5,830 nucleotides of DNA, from the NCBI GenBank assembly GCA_022573485.1, contig JACZTW010000250.1, forward strand, positions 1 through 5,830, given 5' to 3'. Source of the stretch: Planctomycetota bacterium. GTDB taxonomy: Bacteria > Planctomycetota > Phycisphaerae > UBA1845 > CAIVHJ01. The position numbers and the translations under genes are program-made. The stretch's first letter is position 1, and every line of letters starts with the position of its first letter. The notes below the pieces were generated by a model. The model searched no databases. It was not told the DNA's origin and saw only the letters and a program-made list of their open reading frames with translations. Shown here piece by piece: positions 1 to 5,781 of the stretch.

Positions 1-27
1 GTAGTGGACGGTGGACTGCTGATGTGA
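1..27 (+). CDS. fabG: 3-oxoacyl-ACP reductase FabG, C-terminal end only
   Basis: The window opens inside a reading frame that ends VVDGGLLM and then TGA at 25-27. Short-chain dehydrogenase/reductases of the FabG type characteristically finish with a V-D-G-G-hydrophobic-M strand near the cofactor and tetramer interface, and fabG lies directly upstream of acpP in very many bacteria. FabG reduces beta-ketoacyl-ACP to beta-hydroxyacyl-ACP with NADPH in the cytoplasm. Only eight codons are visible, so the catalytic Ser-Tyr-Lys and the Rossmann fold cannot be checked. The call rests on the tail motif plus the acpP-fabF context. Another short-chain dehydrogenase with the same tail is possible. Confidence 0.7.
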   Translation, partial: VVDGGLLM

Positions 28-68
28 ACGCAGGCCCACGGGCGCGCGAACTGGGCCAAACGGATCAT

Positions 69-96
69 GGCGGGCCGGTTTCTCAAGCGGCCCGTC
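69..96 (+). terminator. GC-rich hairpin between fabG and acpP, possible terminator or attenuator
   Basis: The arms CGGGCCG (71-77) and CGGCCCG (88-94) are perfectly complementary around a 10-nt loop. G70-U95 wobble and G69-C96 pairs extend the stem to nine. No T-run follows, so it is not a classic intrinsic terminator. Its place 40 bp after the fabG stop and just before the acpP promoter fits a transcript-end or 3'-stabilising hairpin that separates the two transcripts. That role is inferred. Confidence 0.4.
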
Positions 97-120
97 CGGA
101 TGTGGTGGCGGAATTCGCGG

Positions 121-149
121 TTGTCAGTCTCGGCCGCAGTCAGTATAGT
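121..149 (+). promoter_or_regulatory. Sigma70-type promoter of acpP
   Basis: TTGTCA (121-126) and TATAGT (144-149) each match the housekeeping consensus at five of six positions and are separated by the ideal 17 bp. A start of transcription near 156 would give a 5' leader of about 57 nt before the acpP GTG. A dedicated promoter in front of acpP makes biological sense because ACP is needed in large excess over the fab enzymes. It is the strongest promoter match I found in the window. Confidence 0.7.
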
Positions 150-198
150 ACCGTACCTTTTGGTAGCATTTGATTCGCATAAGAACTGGTTGAGGTTC

Positions 199-204
199 AG
201 GAGG
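199..204 (+). promoter_or_regulatory. Shine-Dalgarno of acpP, decides a GTG start
   Basis: AGGAGG lies 8 nt before the GTG at 213. This perfect anti-16S match supports the non-ATG start of acpP and efficient translation. Confidence 0.85.
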
Positions 205-212
205 ATAACGAC

Positions 213-464
213 GTGCATACGGAAGAGCAAGTTTTCGACAAAGTGGCGGGTATTGTCAGCGAGCAAATGGGCGTGGACAAGAGCGAGATCAAGAAAGAGA
301 CCTCGTTCGTCAACGACCTCAACGCCGACTCCCTGGACACCGTCGAGTTGGTCATGGAATTTGAAGATGAATTCGACATGAGCATCCCCGACGAGGAAGC
401 CGAAAAGATTCAGACCGTCGGCGCTGCCGTCGAGTTCATCATGTCCGTCGCCAGCAAGAGCTAG
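213..464 (+). CDS. acpP: Acyl carrier protein
   Basis: This is an 83-aa acidic four-helix carrier protein that holds growing fatty acyl chains as thioesters on 4'-phosphopantetheine. The attachment motif D-S-L-D lies at residues 39-42, with Ser40 as the expected modification site. It is followed by the conserved recognition helix (T-V-E-L-V-M-E-F-E-D-E-F, 43-54) that docks on partner enzymes, then I-P-D-E-E-A-E-K-I (58-66), all typical of bacterial AcpP. The length is slightly above the common 77-80 aa because of a short C-terminal tail ending SKS. The GTG start is chosen because an AGGAGG site sits 8 nt upstream. The gene has its own promoter at 121-149. Its TAG stop is 11 nt from the preferred fabF ATG, so the two are almost certainly co-transcribed and probably translationally coupled. 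Confidence 0.97.
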   Translation: MHTEEQVFDKVAGIVSEQMGVDKSEIKKETSFVNDLNADSLDTVELVMEFEDEFDMSIPDEEAEKIQTVGAAVEFIMSVASKS

Positions 465-465
465 T

Positions 466-469
466 GGAG
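466..469 (+). promoter_or_regulatory. Shine-Dalgarno that decides the fabF start
   Basis: GGAG overlaps the end of acpP and lies 6 nt before the ATG at 476. It favours that ATG over the in-frame GTG at 464, which shares a base with the acpP stop and would lack a site at proper spacing. Confidence 0.6.
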
Positions 470-475
470 TTGGCC

Positions 476-1717
476 ATGTCCGATCGACGTGTCGTGATCA
501 CGGGAATGGGCATTATCACCTCGCTGGGCGAGAGTGTGGATCCGTTCTGGGATCGCCTGATCAATGGTGAGAGCGGTATTGGACCGATCACTTCGTTTGA
601 TTCATCGGACTACGAGGTCCATTTCGGCGGCGAATGCGGCGATTTTCGACCCGAAGACTATATTGATCGTCGCGAGATTAAGCGTCTCGATCGCTTCGCC
701 CAACTGGCCGTTGGGGCGGCGTGCAATTGTCACAAGGACAGCGGGCTTGATCTGGACCAAGAGGATCCCTCGCGCGTAGGCGTGATCGTAGGTTCCGGCA
801 TCGGCGGGCTCCTGGAGATCGAGCAGCAGCACAAGCGGCTGCTGAACAAAGGCCCGAGCAAAGTATCCGCTTTCACGATTCCCAAGCTGATGGCCAACGC
901 TGGCGGCGGCAACATCTCGATCATGTTCAACGCTCAGGGTCCATGCACGACCGTGGTGACGGCTTGCGCGTCGGCGTCCCACGCTATGGGAGACGCCCTG
1001 ACCGCCATCCAGCGCGACGAGGCGGATATCATCTTTACGGGCGGGGCAGAAGCGGCGGTCACGCCGCTGGGAATCGCAGCGTTTGCCGCGATGAAGGCCT
1101 TGTCGCTTCGGAACGACGAGCCCCAACGAGCCAGTCGGCCCTTCGATCGGGACCGCGATGGTTTCGTAATGGGTGAAGGTGCGGGAATGCTGATCGTCGA
1201 AGAGCTGGAACACGCCAAGAAACGCGGGGCGAAGATCTATGCTGAATTGTCCGGCGTGGGCGCCAGCGGCGACGCCGGGCACATCACCCAGCCGGCCGAA
1301 AACGGGCAGGGAGCCTTCGACGCCATGAAAAAAGCCCTGTGCCATGCCAAGCTGAACCCGCAAGACGTGCATTACATCAATGCACACGGAACGGGCACGC
1401 CGCTGGGTGACATTGCCGAGACCGTCGCGATCAAGCGGCTCTTTGGCGATCACGCGTTCAAGCTGAGCGTGAGCAGCACGAAAAGCGCCATTGGGCATCT
1501 CCTGGGCGCCAGCGGCGGTGTGGAGATGGTGGCCGTCGTGATGGCCATCAAGCACAACATCGCTCCGCCGACGATCAACCTCGACAATCCTGATCCCCGG
1601 TGCGATCTGGATTACGTCCCCAACCAAGCCAAGGACATGAAGATCGATGTCGCTTTGAGCAATTCCTTCGGATTCGGCGGACACAACGCCTGTGTGTGTG
1701 TCCGGCGCTTCGAATAG
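476..1717 (+). CDS. fabF: Beta-ketoacyl-ACP synthase II (FabF)
   Basis: This cytoplasmic condensing enzyme elongates acyl-ACP by two carbons using malonyl-ACP. From the ATG at 476 the protein is 413 aa, the same length as the Escherichia coli enzyme. The N-terminal strand V-V-I-T-G-M-G is the usual ketosynthase opening. The catalytic triad is present: Cys164 in T-A-C-A-S-A-S, His304 in N-A-H-G-T-G-T-P-L-G-D and His341 in K-S-A-I-G-H-L-L-G-A-S-G-G, with the supporting lysine at 336. The glycine-rich gate loop S-F-G-F-G-G-H-N lies near the C-terminus (397-404) and includes Phe400. Cys-His-His chemistry excludes the chain-length-factor and FabH types, and the adjacency to acpP favours FabF over FabB. 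A GTG at 464 would add four residues (MELA). It overlaps the acpP stop by one base and is less likely than the ATG, which has GGAG 6 nt upstream. Confidence 0.96.
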   Translation: MSDRRVVITGMGIITSLGESVDPFWDRLINGESGIGPITSFDSSDYEVHFGGECGDFRPEDYIDRREIKRLDRFAQLAVGAACNCHKDSGLDLDQEDPSRVGVIVGSGIGGLLEIEQQHKRLLNKGPSKVSAFTIPKLMANAGGGNISIMFNAQGPCTTVVTACASASHAMGDALTAIQRDEADIIFTGGAEAAVTPLGIAAFAAMKALSLRNDEPQRASRPFDRDRDGFVMGEGAGMLIVEELEHAKKRGAKIYAELSGVGASGDAGHITQPAENGQGAFDAMKKALCHAKLNPQDVHYINAHGTGTPLGDIAETVAIKRLFGDHAFKLSVSSTKSAIGHLLGASGGVEMVAVVMAIKHNIAPPTINLDNPDPRCDLDYVPNQAKDMKIDVALSNSFGFGGHNACVCVRRFE

Positions 1718-1866
1718 CGCCGCCAAGTCTCATCATTCGATCTCTCCGCTCGCTCTCCAGCATCGACGCCTTTTCGGCCTTCTTTAGGGCGTCACAGCTT
1801 GTTGCCGATGTATAAGGTGTCTCTTTCGGTCCCCGCTGGCACCGCGAATATGCAGGTACGAAGGAC
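1718..1866. other. fabF to fliN-like spacer with an imperfect dyad
   Basis: The 149-bp gap holds no credible gene. A 6-bp perfect inverted repeat, GACGCC (1765-1770) and GGCGTC (1788-1793), encloses a 17-nt pyrimidine-rich loop. It is not followed by a T-run, so it is at best a weak terminator. TATAAG at 1811-1816 resembles a -10, but no acceptable -35 lies 16-18 bp upstream. The downstream gene may therefore depend on read-through from acpP-fabF or on another sigma factor. Confidence 0.35.
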
Positions 1867-2292
1867 ATGAGCAATCTGGAACAGAGCGAAGTCGATGCTC
1901 TACTGGCAGAGGCCGAACTCCTGGCCACCGAAGTGTCCGGCGAGCCCGCGCCCAATCCAGCACCCGCGGCGGCGCCCCCGGCAAGTGCGATCCCTGGCCC
2001 GCCGGCGCCCTTGCCCGAGAAGCTGCCGGTGGAACTGCGGCGCATTCTGCAATTAGAGGTGCCGGTAATCGTTCAGCTTGCCCACCGTACCATGGAGATG
2101 GACGACGTCCTGGCACTCAACGTCGGCTCCGTGATCGAGTTCGACAAGAAGTTTGATGCCGAACTGGAATTGATCGCCTCAGACCGGCAGATCGGCTTGG
2201 GGCACGCTGTCAAAGTCGGCGAGAACTTTGGCCTGCGCATCACTCGAATCGGGACGATCTACGACACCATTCATGCGCTGGGAGGTCGTTGA
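1867..2292 (+). CDS. fliN: FliN/SpoA-domain protein (flagellar switch or type III secretion C-ring type)
   Basis: The 141-aa protein has three parts. Residues 4-13 (L-E-Q-S-E-V-D-A-L-L) resemble the L-S-Q-x-E-I-D-A-L-L peptide that opens FliM and some FliN proteins and that binds phospho-CheY in FliM. Residues 26-54 are a Pro/Ala-rich flexible linker. Residues 58-128 form a SpoA/FliN fold, recognisable from the strand V-P-V-I-V-Q-L, the conserved L-A-L-N-V-G-S-V-I-E-F-D, and the closing G-H-A-V-K-V-G-E-N-F-G-L-R-I-T. FliN multimers form the lower cytoplasmic C-ring that sets motor rotation direction or sorts type III export cargo. No other flagellar or secretion gene is visible, so the partners are unknown. 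The start is the only reasonable in-frame ATG. AAGGA ends one base before it, unusually close for a ribosome site, so initiation may be weak. It converges on the gene ending at 2321. The family is secure, but assignment to flagella rather than another SpoA system is not. Confidence 0.85.
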   Translation: MSNLEQSEVDALLAEAELLATEVSGEPAPNPAPAAAPPASAIPGPPAPLPEKLPVELRRILQLEVPVIVQLAHRTMEMDDVLALNVGSVIEFDKKFDAELELIASDRQIGLGHAVKVGENFGLRITRIGTIYDTIHALGGR

Positions 2293-2320
2293 CGCAGCCG
2301 GCAATGCGGCGCGCGATCGC

Positions 2321-2776
2321 TTACCCGGCTCGGGCGGCATAACCGCAATCCGACGCCACTCCCCGGACCCAGTTCGGCTCGACGTCACGCCGGTCTCTTT
2401 GGCCCCGAGTGACGACCACCTTCCAATGGTGTTCCCCGTCTTCAACCGCCTCCGCCACTGCATAGTGCCGCGCTTCGAAGCGCGCATCATATTCGCCTTC
2501 GATCACCATTCGCGTCGCCTCGGTGAGCCACTCGATGGCTGCGCCGATGTCGCTCGCGAGGGACTCGCGAACAGCGCGACGGCGATCGATCGGAAGCGCG
2601 CTCCTGCGTGTGCCCGGGTGAACTGTCGGGGCGCGCGTGGCCACCACGTATCGACAGGCGCCGATCAGGGCCAGCATGTCCTCCGTCGTCTCGACGCGTT
2701 CAATGGCAGCGCCCCGGTTCAATCGCTCAACAAAATACTCGGCCTTTCCCTTATCGAAACTGATTCCGATGGCCAT
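2321..2776 (-). CDS. Unrecognised 151-aa protein
   Basis: I do not recognise this protein. It begins MAIGISFDKGK and is mixed alpha/beta in character with many charged residues. An alternating stretch, C-R-Y-V-V-A-T-R-A-P, lies at 41-50, and a helix-like segment runs through about 66-95. H-H-W-K-V-V-V-T-R-G (116-125) looks like a beta strand. There is no signal peptide, membrane segment or obvious metal-binding motif, so it is probably soluble and cytoplasmic. Reality of the gene is supported by a perfect AAGGAGG at 2789-2783, 6 nt from the ATG at 2776. That site also rules out a 23-residue upstream extension of the frame to 2845. A promoter candidate with a dyad lies immediately upstream. 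A longer opposing plus-strand frame (2228-2857) overlaps fliN and lacks this support. The gene lies downstream of cca on the same strand, 138 bp away, so separate transcription is plausible. Confidence 0.75.
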   Translation of the reverse strand: MAIGISFDKGKAEYFVERLNRGAAIERVETTEDMLALIGACRYVVATRAPTVHPGTRRSALPIDRRRAVRESLASDIGAAIEWLTEATRMVIEGEYDARFEARHYAVAEAVEDGEHHWKVVVTRGQRDRRDVEPNWVRGVASDCGYAARAG

Positions 2777-2782
2777 GATCAA

Positions 2783-2789
2783 CCTCCTT
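2783..2789 (-). promoter_or_regulatory. Strong Shine-Dalgarno of the 151-aa gene
   Basis: AAGGAGG on the minus strand is followed by a 6-nt spacer and then the ATG at 2776. It decides both the start and the strand of an otherwise unrecognised gene. Confidence 0.85.
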
Positions 2790-2806
2790 CCATGGCGGTT
2801 GCAAGA

Positions 2807-2833
2807 TTCGTGCGCGATCCTAGCCCGCACGAA
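2807..2833 (-). repeat. Perfect 8-bp inverted repeat, operator-like
   Basis: TTCGTGCG (2807-2814) and CGCACGAA (2826-2833) are exact reverse complements separated by 11 bp. The dyad covers the putative -10 and the region just before the predicted transcription start of the 151-aa gene. A two-fold symmetric site in this position is typical of a repressor operator. It could instead act as an RNA hairpin if transcription starts further upstream. Confidence 0.5.
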
Positions 2834-2845
2834 GCCTACAGGCAA
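2817..2845 (-). promoter_or_regulatory. Candidate promoter of the 151-aa gene
   Basis: Reading the minus strand, TTGCCT (2845-2840) and TAGGAT (2822-2817) are 17 bp apart. Each matches the sigma70 hexamers at four of six positions. Transcription would begin near 2810, about 34 nt before the ATG. The matches are modest, but spacing and location are right. Confidence 0.4.
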
Positions 2846-2914
2846 GGACCGAATTGAAAAGTTCCCCTCGGTGCATCATCCGAAATACTCACAAGACGCG
2901 GGGGAAATCGCCGC

Positions 2915-4153
2915 TCAGGGGCTGCTCGCCTCGGCGAGCCTGCCTGCCCACGCCAAGGCGTCTTCCCGATTGGTCAATTCCAGATTGAGTTGGCGGTAAT
3001 AGACTTCGTCGAGGACGCGCTTGAAAACCGGTCCCTGCTCCACATTCATCCGGATCAAGTCATCGCCGTTGATCAGCGGGGTGGGAGCAACGTCGTCCGG
3101 CGCAATGGCTGCCGAATCGTGGCAAAGTCTCTCGTACTGCTCGAGCGGTTGATTTTCTGCGATCAAGGATGCCCGAAGCAACGAGCACAGATCCTCGAAG
3201 CATGGCCCGGCCATCAGCAGCTTGAGATCGGCCAACGTCTTGACGCCGTCGCCGGTGAGCGCGCCCAGGCTGTTGATCAGCCACTGCACCTCCGTCCGAA
3301 CTTTGTTGCTGCAAGTCAAATGGCGGCAGGCGCCGTGGGCGCTCTTCGCGGCAAGATGATATAGCATCGTCGCGAAGGCTAGGGAGAATCCTGCCTTCTC
3401 AGGAAGAGCGGCGAGCGCTCGCTTGCTCTTCTCCGCGAGTTCGGTGCTCCATTGTGACTGCTGCCAAAGATGTGGCAACAGACCGGTCGAACGGAGCATA
3501 TCAAAGCCGTCCGCGCGGTTGCGATCGGTCAGGATCTTCTCCAGTTCCTCACGAATCCGCTCCGCACTGACCCGTCGAATCTTGTCCGCGCGATTGTAGA
3601 TTGCTTCGAAGGTCTCCTGCTCGATTTCGAATCCCAGCCGTGCCGCAAAACGCACCGCGCGCAGCATGCGCAGGTGATCCTCATCAAAGCGTCGTTCGGG
3701 ATGCCCGATGGCCTGGATGATGCGGCCCCGCAGATCTTCCTGCCCGCCGACGTGGTCGATGACGCAGTTCTTGAGTACGTCAAAGAACATGCCGTTGATC
3801 GTGAAGTCGCGACGCATGGCATCTTCTTCAGCGGTTGCGAATTCGACGGAATCTGGGTGTCGGCCGTCGGTGTAGACGCCCTCCGTCCGAAAAGTCGCAA
3901 CTTCCACGAAATGCCCGAACTCACGAACGATCACCACGCCGAAATGGGCTCCGACCACCTGTGCTCTGGGGTAGAGCACGCAAACTTGCTGGGGAGTGGC
4001 GTTTGTGGCGATGTCGTAGTCCTTGGGTTGCAGGCCCAACAACAAGTCGCGCACGCAGCCCCCGGCGAGCAACACCTCGAAACCGGCTCCATTCAATTTG
4101 CGGATGATCGCTTCCGCCGCGTCCTTGCTTGTCTTTCGAGCCTTCATGCGCAA
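2915..4153 (-). CDS. cca: CCA tRNA nucleotidyltransferase / poly(A) polymerase family (class II)
   Basis: The protein (412 aa) has the class II nucleotidyltransferase head: G-G-C-V-R-D at 31-36 and the metal-binding D-Y-D-I-A at 45-49 (Asp45, Asp47). R-R-D-F-T-I-N follows at 114-120. E-D-x-x-R at 158-162 is the amino-acid template that selects CTP and ATP in CCA-adding enzymes. The neck helix R-V-S-A-E-R-I-R-E-E-L lies at 194-204. The C-terminal tail (about 359-404) carries N-G-D-D-L-I and L-T-N-R-E-D-A-L, as in bacterial tRNA nucleotidyltransferases. The expected role is adding or repairing the 3' CCA of tRNA in the cytoplasm. CCA-adding, A-adding and poly(A) polymerase activities cannot be separated by eye. 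The start is ambiguous. TTG at 4153 has GGAG 9 nt upstream, whereas ATG at 4147 (410 aa) has it 15 nt away. It follows rsmD by 48 bp with no clear promoter between, so the two are probably one transcript. Confidence 0.93.
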   Translation of the reverse strand: MRMKARKTSKDAAEAIIRKLNGAGFEVLLAGGCVRDLLLGLQPKDYDIATNATPQQVCVLYPRAQVVGAHFGVVIVREFGHFVEVATFRTEGVYTDGRHPDSVEFATAEEDAMRRDFTINGMFFDVLKNCVIDHVGGQEDLRGRIIQAIGHPERRFDEDHLRMLRAVRFAARLGFEIEQETFEAIYNRADKIRRVSAERIREELEKILTDRNRADGFDMLRSTGLLPHLWQQSQWSTELAEKSKRALAALPEKAGFSLAFATMLYHLAAKSAHGACRHLTCSNKVRTEVQWLINSLGALTGDGVKTLADLKLLMAGPCFEDLCSLLRASLIAENQPLEQYERLCHDSAAIAPDDVAPTPLINGDDLIRMNVEQGPVFKRVLDEVYYRQLNLELTNREDALAWAGRLAEASSP

Positions 4154-4201
4154 CAGAATAAACTCCGACCACGCGACACGGCAACACCAGCGTCACGTAT
4201 T

Positions 4202-4804
4202 TCACTCGACAGAGCTGAAATCAAAGACAGAAATGGTCATCTCCCCGTAACTCCGCTGGTCCACAAGCTGGAGCTGATCGAAGGTGGATGCCGTACAGTC
4301 GGTTTTCCTGGGATGGCGGAGCACGACCGTGGCGTCGGGCTTCAGGACTGCTTCAGAACAAAGCCTGTCGACGAGTCGCCAAATTGGAGTGTCGCTTTCG
4401 AAACTTCCGGCCAAATCGTAGGGCGGATCCAGAAAGACCAGCTCCCAGGCCTCTTTGGGATTCGGCTGCGTAAAGCTCATTTTCAACACGTCGGCCACGC
4501 GCACTTCCCCGAGTTCGACGGCTTTGACGTTTTGGAGGTTCTCGCGGAGCCTGCCTGCGGTTGCACGGTGTTTCTCCACGAAGGTGCAGAATGAGGCACC
4601 CCGCGAGAGTGCTTCCAAGCCCAACGAACCCGTGCCGGCAAAGAGATCCAGCACTCGGCACGGAGGAATTCGTCCGGGCTCTGCCAGCTTCGCTCCGAGG
4701 ATGTTGAAAACCGCCTCTTTGACGTGGTCCAGGATCGGACGGGTCTGCGTTCCCGGCGGGGACAGCAAGCGGATCCCCCGCCATTTTCCTGCAATGATAC
4801 GCAT
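4202..4804 (-). CDS. rsmD: 16S rRNA (guanine(966)-N(2))-methyltransferase RsmD
   Basis: The 200-aa SAM-dependent enzyme methylates the exocyclic amine of G966 (E. coli numbering) in the small ribosomal subunit. It opens with M-R-I-I-A-G-K-W-R-G, the family's hallmark start, followed by T-R-P-I-L-D-H-V-K-E-A-V-F-N-I-L at 21-36. The SAM-binding motif L-D-L-F-A-G-T-G-S-L-G-L-E lies at 52-64, with the ribose-binding acid at Glu77. The amino-methyltransferase motif D-P-P-Y is at 126-129. Length matches the usual 185-200 aa. The frame stays open upstream to 5065, but the extra 87 residues look like non-coding translation and would overlap the divergent gene, so the ATG at 4804 is chosen. No Shine-Dalgarno is evident, and a leaderless or very short-leader start is possible. 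Its usual partner coaD is not visible. Here it precedes cca. Confidence 0.95.
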   Translation of the reverse strand: MRIIAGKWRGIRLLSPPGTQTRPILDHVKEAVFNILGAKLAEPGRIPPCRVLDLFAGTGSLGLEALSRGASFCTFVEKHRATAGRLRENLQNVKAVELGEVRVADVLKMSFTQPNPKEAWELVFLDPPYDLAGSFESDTPIWRLVDRLCSEAVLKPDATVVLRHPRKTDCTASTFDQLQLVDQRSYGEMTISVFDFSSVE

Positions 4805-4838
4805 CACACAAAGAAACGTGAATTTCCACAATAGAAAA

Positions 4839-4867
4839 TTGAAAAAGCGACTGTCCTGACTGATACT
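4839..4867 (+). promoter_or_regulatory. Candidate promoter of the exported-protein gene
   Basis: TTGAAA (4839-4844, five of six) and GATACT (4862-4867, four of six) are 17 bp apart in the AT-richer stretch of the divergent spacer between rsmD and the plus-strand gene. A start near 4874 would leave a leader of about 60 nt. A weaker minus-strand pair for rsmD (AGGACA at 4857-4852, TATTGT at 4833-4828, 18-bp spacer) overlaps it, so the two promoters may interfere. Confidence 0.45.
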
Positions 4868-4936
4868 GGCTCTGATGCCCGGCATCCGTTTGCCTCGGGC
4901 GGCGGATGCGAAACCGAGACAGAGACAGAAGTTTCC

Positions 4937-5767
4937 ATGAATCCCTTCCATTCTCGCCATTCCATTCTCCATTGCAAGCCGAATCGGCTCACAAATGCGC
5001 CCCTCGTAAGTCGCCGCCGTGCGATCACGTGGATCGCATCTCTCGGCGCGATGTCGTTTTGTCACTTCGGCTGTATGTACGGCTCGTTGGCCTGTGATAC
5101 CGGCTCATCCGAAGAGGGAGCCTGGTCGGTGGCCCCGCTCCAGGACGCCCATGTCGGCGAGACCATCGCGCTGAGTTTCATTCTGCGTCAGAAATTTCAG
5201 CAGAACCGCATCGATGTGCTGGGGATCGCCGACTACGCCGTTGCGAATATCCTCGAGGAACGAATCGAGGTTGGTCCGGACATCAACAGCGCGTTCCTGT
5301 TCACGCATCGTTTGGCCGGCGTCAAACCCGGACAGGTCGTCGCCGTGGAGGTGGCAGCCCATCAGACGCGCGGGAGCAAAGATTACATGAAGATCCGCGG
5401 AACCTGGCGTCGCTCGGTCCGCGCGGCGGAGGAGCCGGATGAGTTGGTGGCTCGCGATTCGATTAAGTTGCGTATTTACCAGAGCAGAATTGACTACCGC
5501 TTCGGCAAGCCACAGGTCGATTTGGATTGGTCGACGGCGCGCCTGGTCATCACCACAAGTGATGACAAAGTGAGCACCGTGTTCATGGATCGACCTGCTC
5601 GACCCGGCTTTACGATGAACGGACCCGACCAAAACGGCTACTACCTCATCCAGTATTTCCCCCTGGCCGACCAAGTCAACAAGACTGGCACGACGCGGGC
5701 TGTGCTCAAAGTGCTCGATGCCAACGGCCTCGAACAGTCCCACGAATTCGAGTTCGACACACCGTAA
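4937..5767 (+). CDS. Exported, possibly lipid-anchored protein of unknown function
   Basis: I do not recognise a named family. The 276-aa protein has a long basic N-terminal region ending S-R-R-R-A-I (25-30), with a twin-arginine-like flavour. A moderately hydrophobic stretch runs to about residue 45, followed by two cysteines, Cys46 (H-F-G-C) and Cys53 (S-L-A-C-D). Either could be a loose lipobox, though the -3 position is not the usual leucine. The mature part (about 60-276) is rich in alternating hydrophobic residues, such as T-I-A-L-S-F-I-L and V-V-A-V-E-V-A, and closes with a strand ending F-E-F-D-T-P. This suggests two beta-sandwich-like domains split by a charged segment around 158-175. 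The start is the first ATG. No in-frame ATG or GTG lies between it and the signal region, and the Shine-Dalgarno is poor (AGAAG). It diverges from rsmD. Real coding status is supported by the signal-like N-terminus and the long clean frame. Confidence 0.7.
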   Translation: MNPFHSRHSILHCKPNRLTNAPLVSRRRAITWIASLGAMSFCHFGCMYGSLACDTGSSEEGAWSVAPLQDAHVGETIALSFILRQKFQQNRIDVLGIADYAVANILEERIEVGPDINSAFLFTHRLAGVKPGQVVAVEVAAHQTRGSKDYMKIRGTWRRSVRAAEEPDELVARDSIKLRIYQSRIDYRFGKPQVDLDWSTARLVITTSDDKVSTVFMDRPARPGFTMNGPDQNGYYLIQYFPLADQVNKTGTTRAVLKVLDANGLEQSHEFEFDTP

Positions 5768-5781
5768 CTCGGGAATTTAAC

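Noticed and set aside
154..165. Small palindrome TACC-TTTT-GGTA in the acpP leader
   Set aside because: A 4-bp stem is expected by chance and is too short to form a stable structure.
602..1726. Long minus-strand open frame (374 codons) opposite fabF
   Set aside because: It lies fully antisense to fabF, whose catalytic triad and length are intact. The translation is low-complexity Arg/His/Gly-rich and resembles no family.
1765..1793. Dyad GACGCC/GGCGTC as a fabF terminator
   Set aside because: The stem is only six pairs with a 17-nt loop and no following T-run, so it is too weak to call as a terminator. It is kept only as a spacer note.
2293..2320. Possible bidirectional terminator between the convergent genes
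   Set aside because: The 28-bp gap holds only a 4-bp GCCG/CGGC pairing and no T or A run, so no terminator is supported.
2228..2857. Plus-strand open frame of 209 codons
   Set aside because: It begins inside the fliN-like gene and runs opposite the 151-aa gene, which has a perfect Shine-Dalgarno. It has no ribosome site of its own.
4154..4201. Possible promoter between rsmD and cca
   Set aside because: TTGCCG has only a poor -10 (TTATTC) at the right distance. Co-transcription with rsmD is simpler.
3470..4594. Long plus-strand open frame (374 codons) opposite cca and rsmD
   Set aside because: It spans two well-supported minus-strand genes and the gap between them. Its translation shows no recognisable motif, so it is a codon-bias shadow.
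4805..5065. 87-residue N-terminal extension of rsmD
   Set aside because: RsmD proteins start at M-R-I-I-A-G. The extension looks like non-coding translation and collides with the divergent gene and its promoter.
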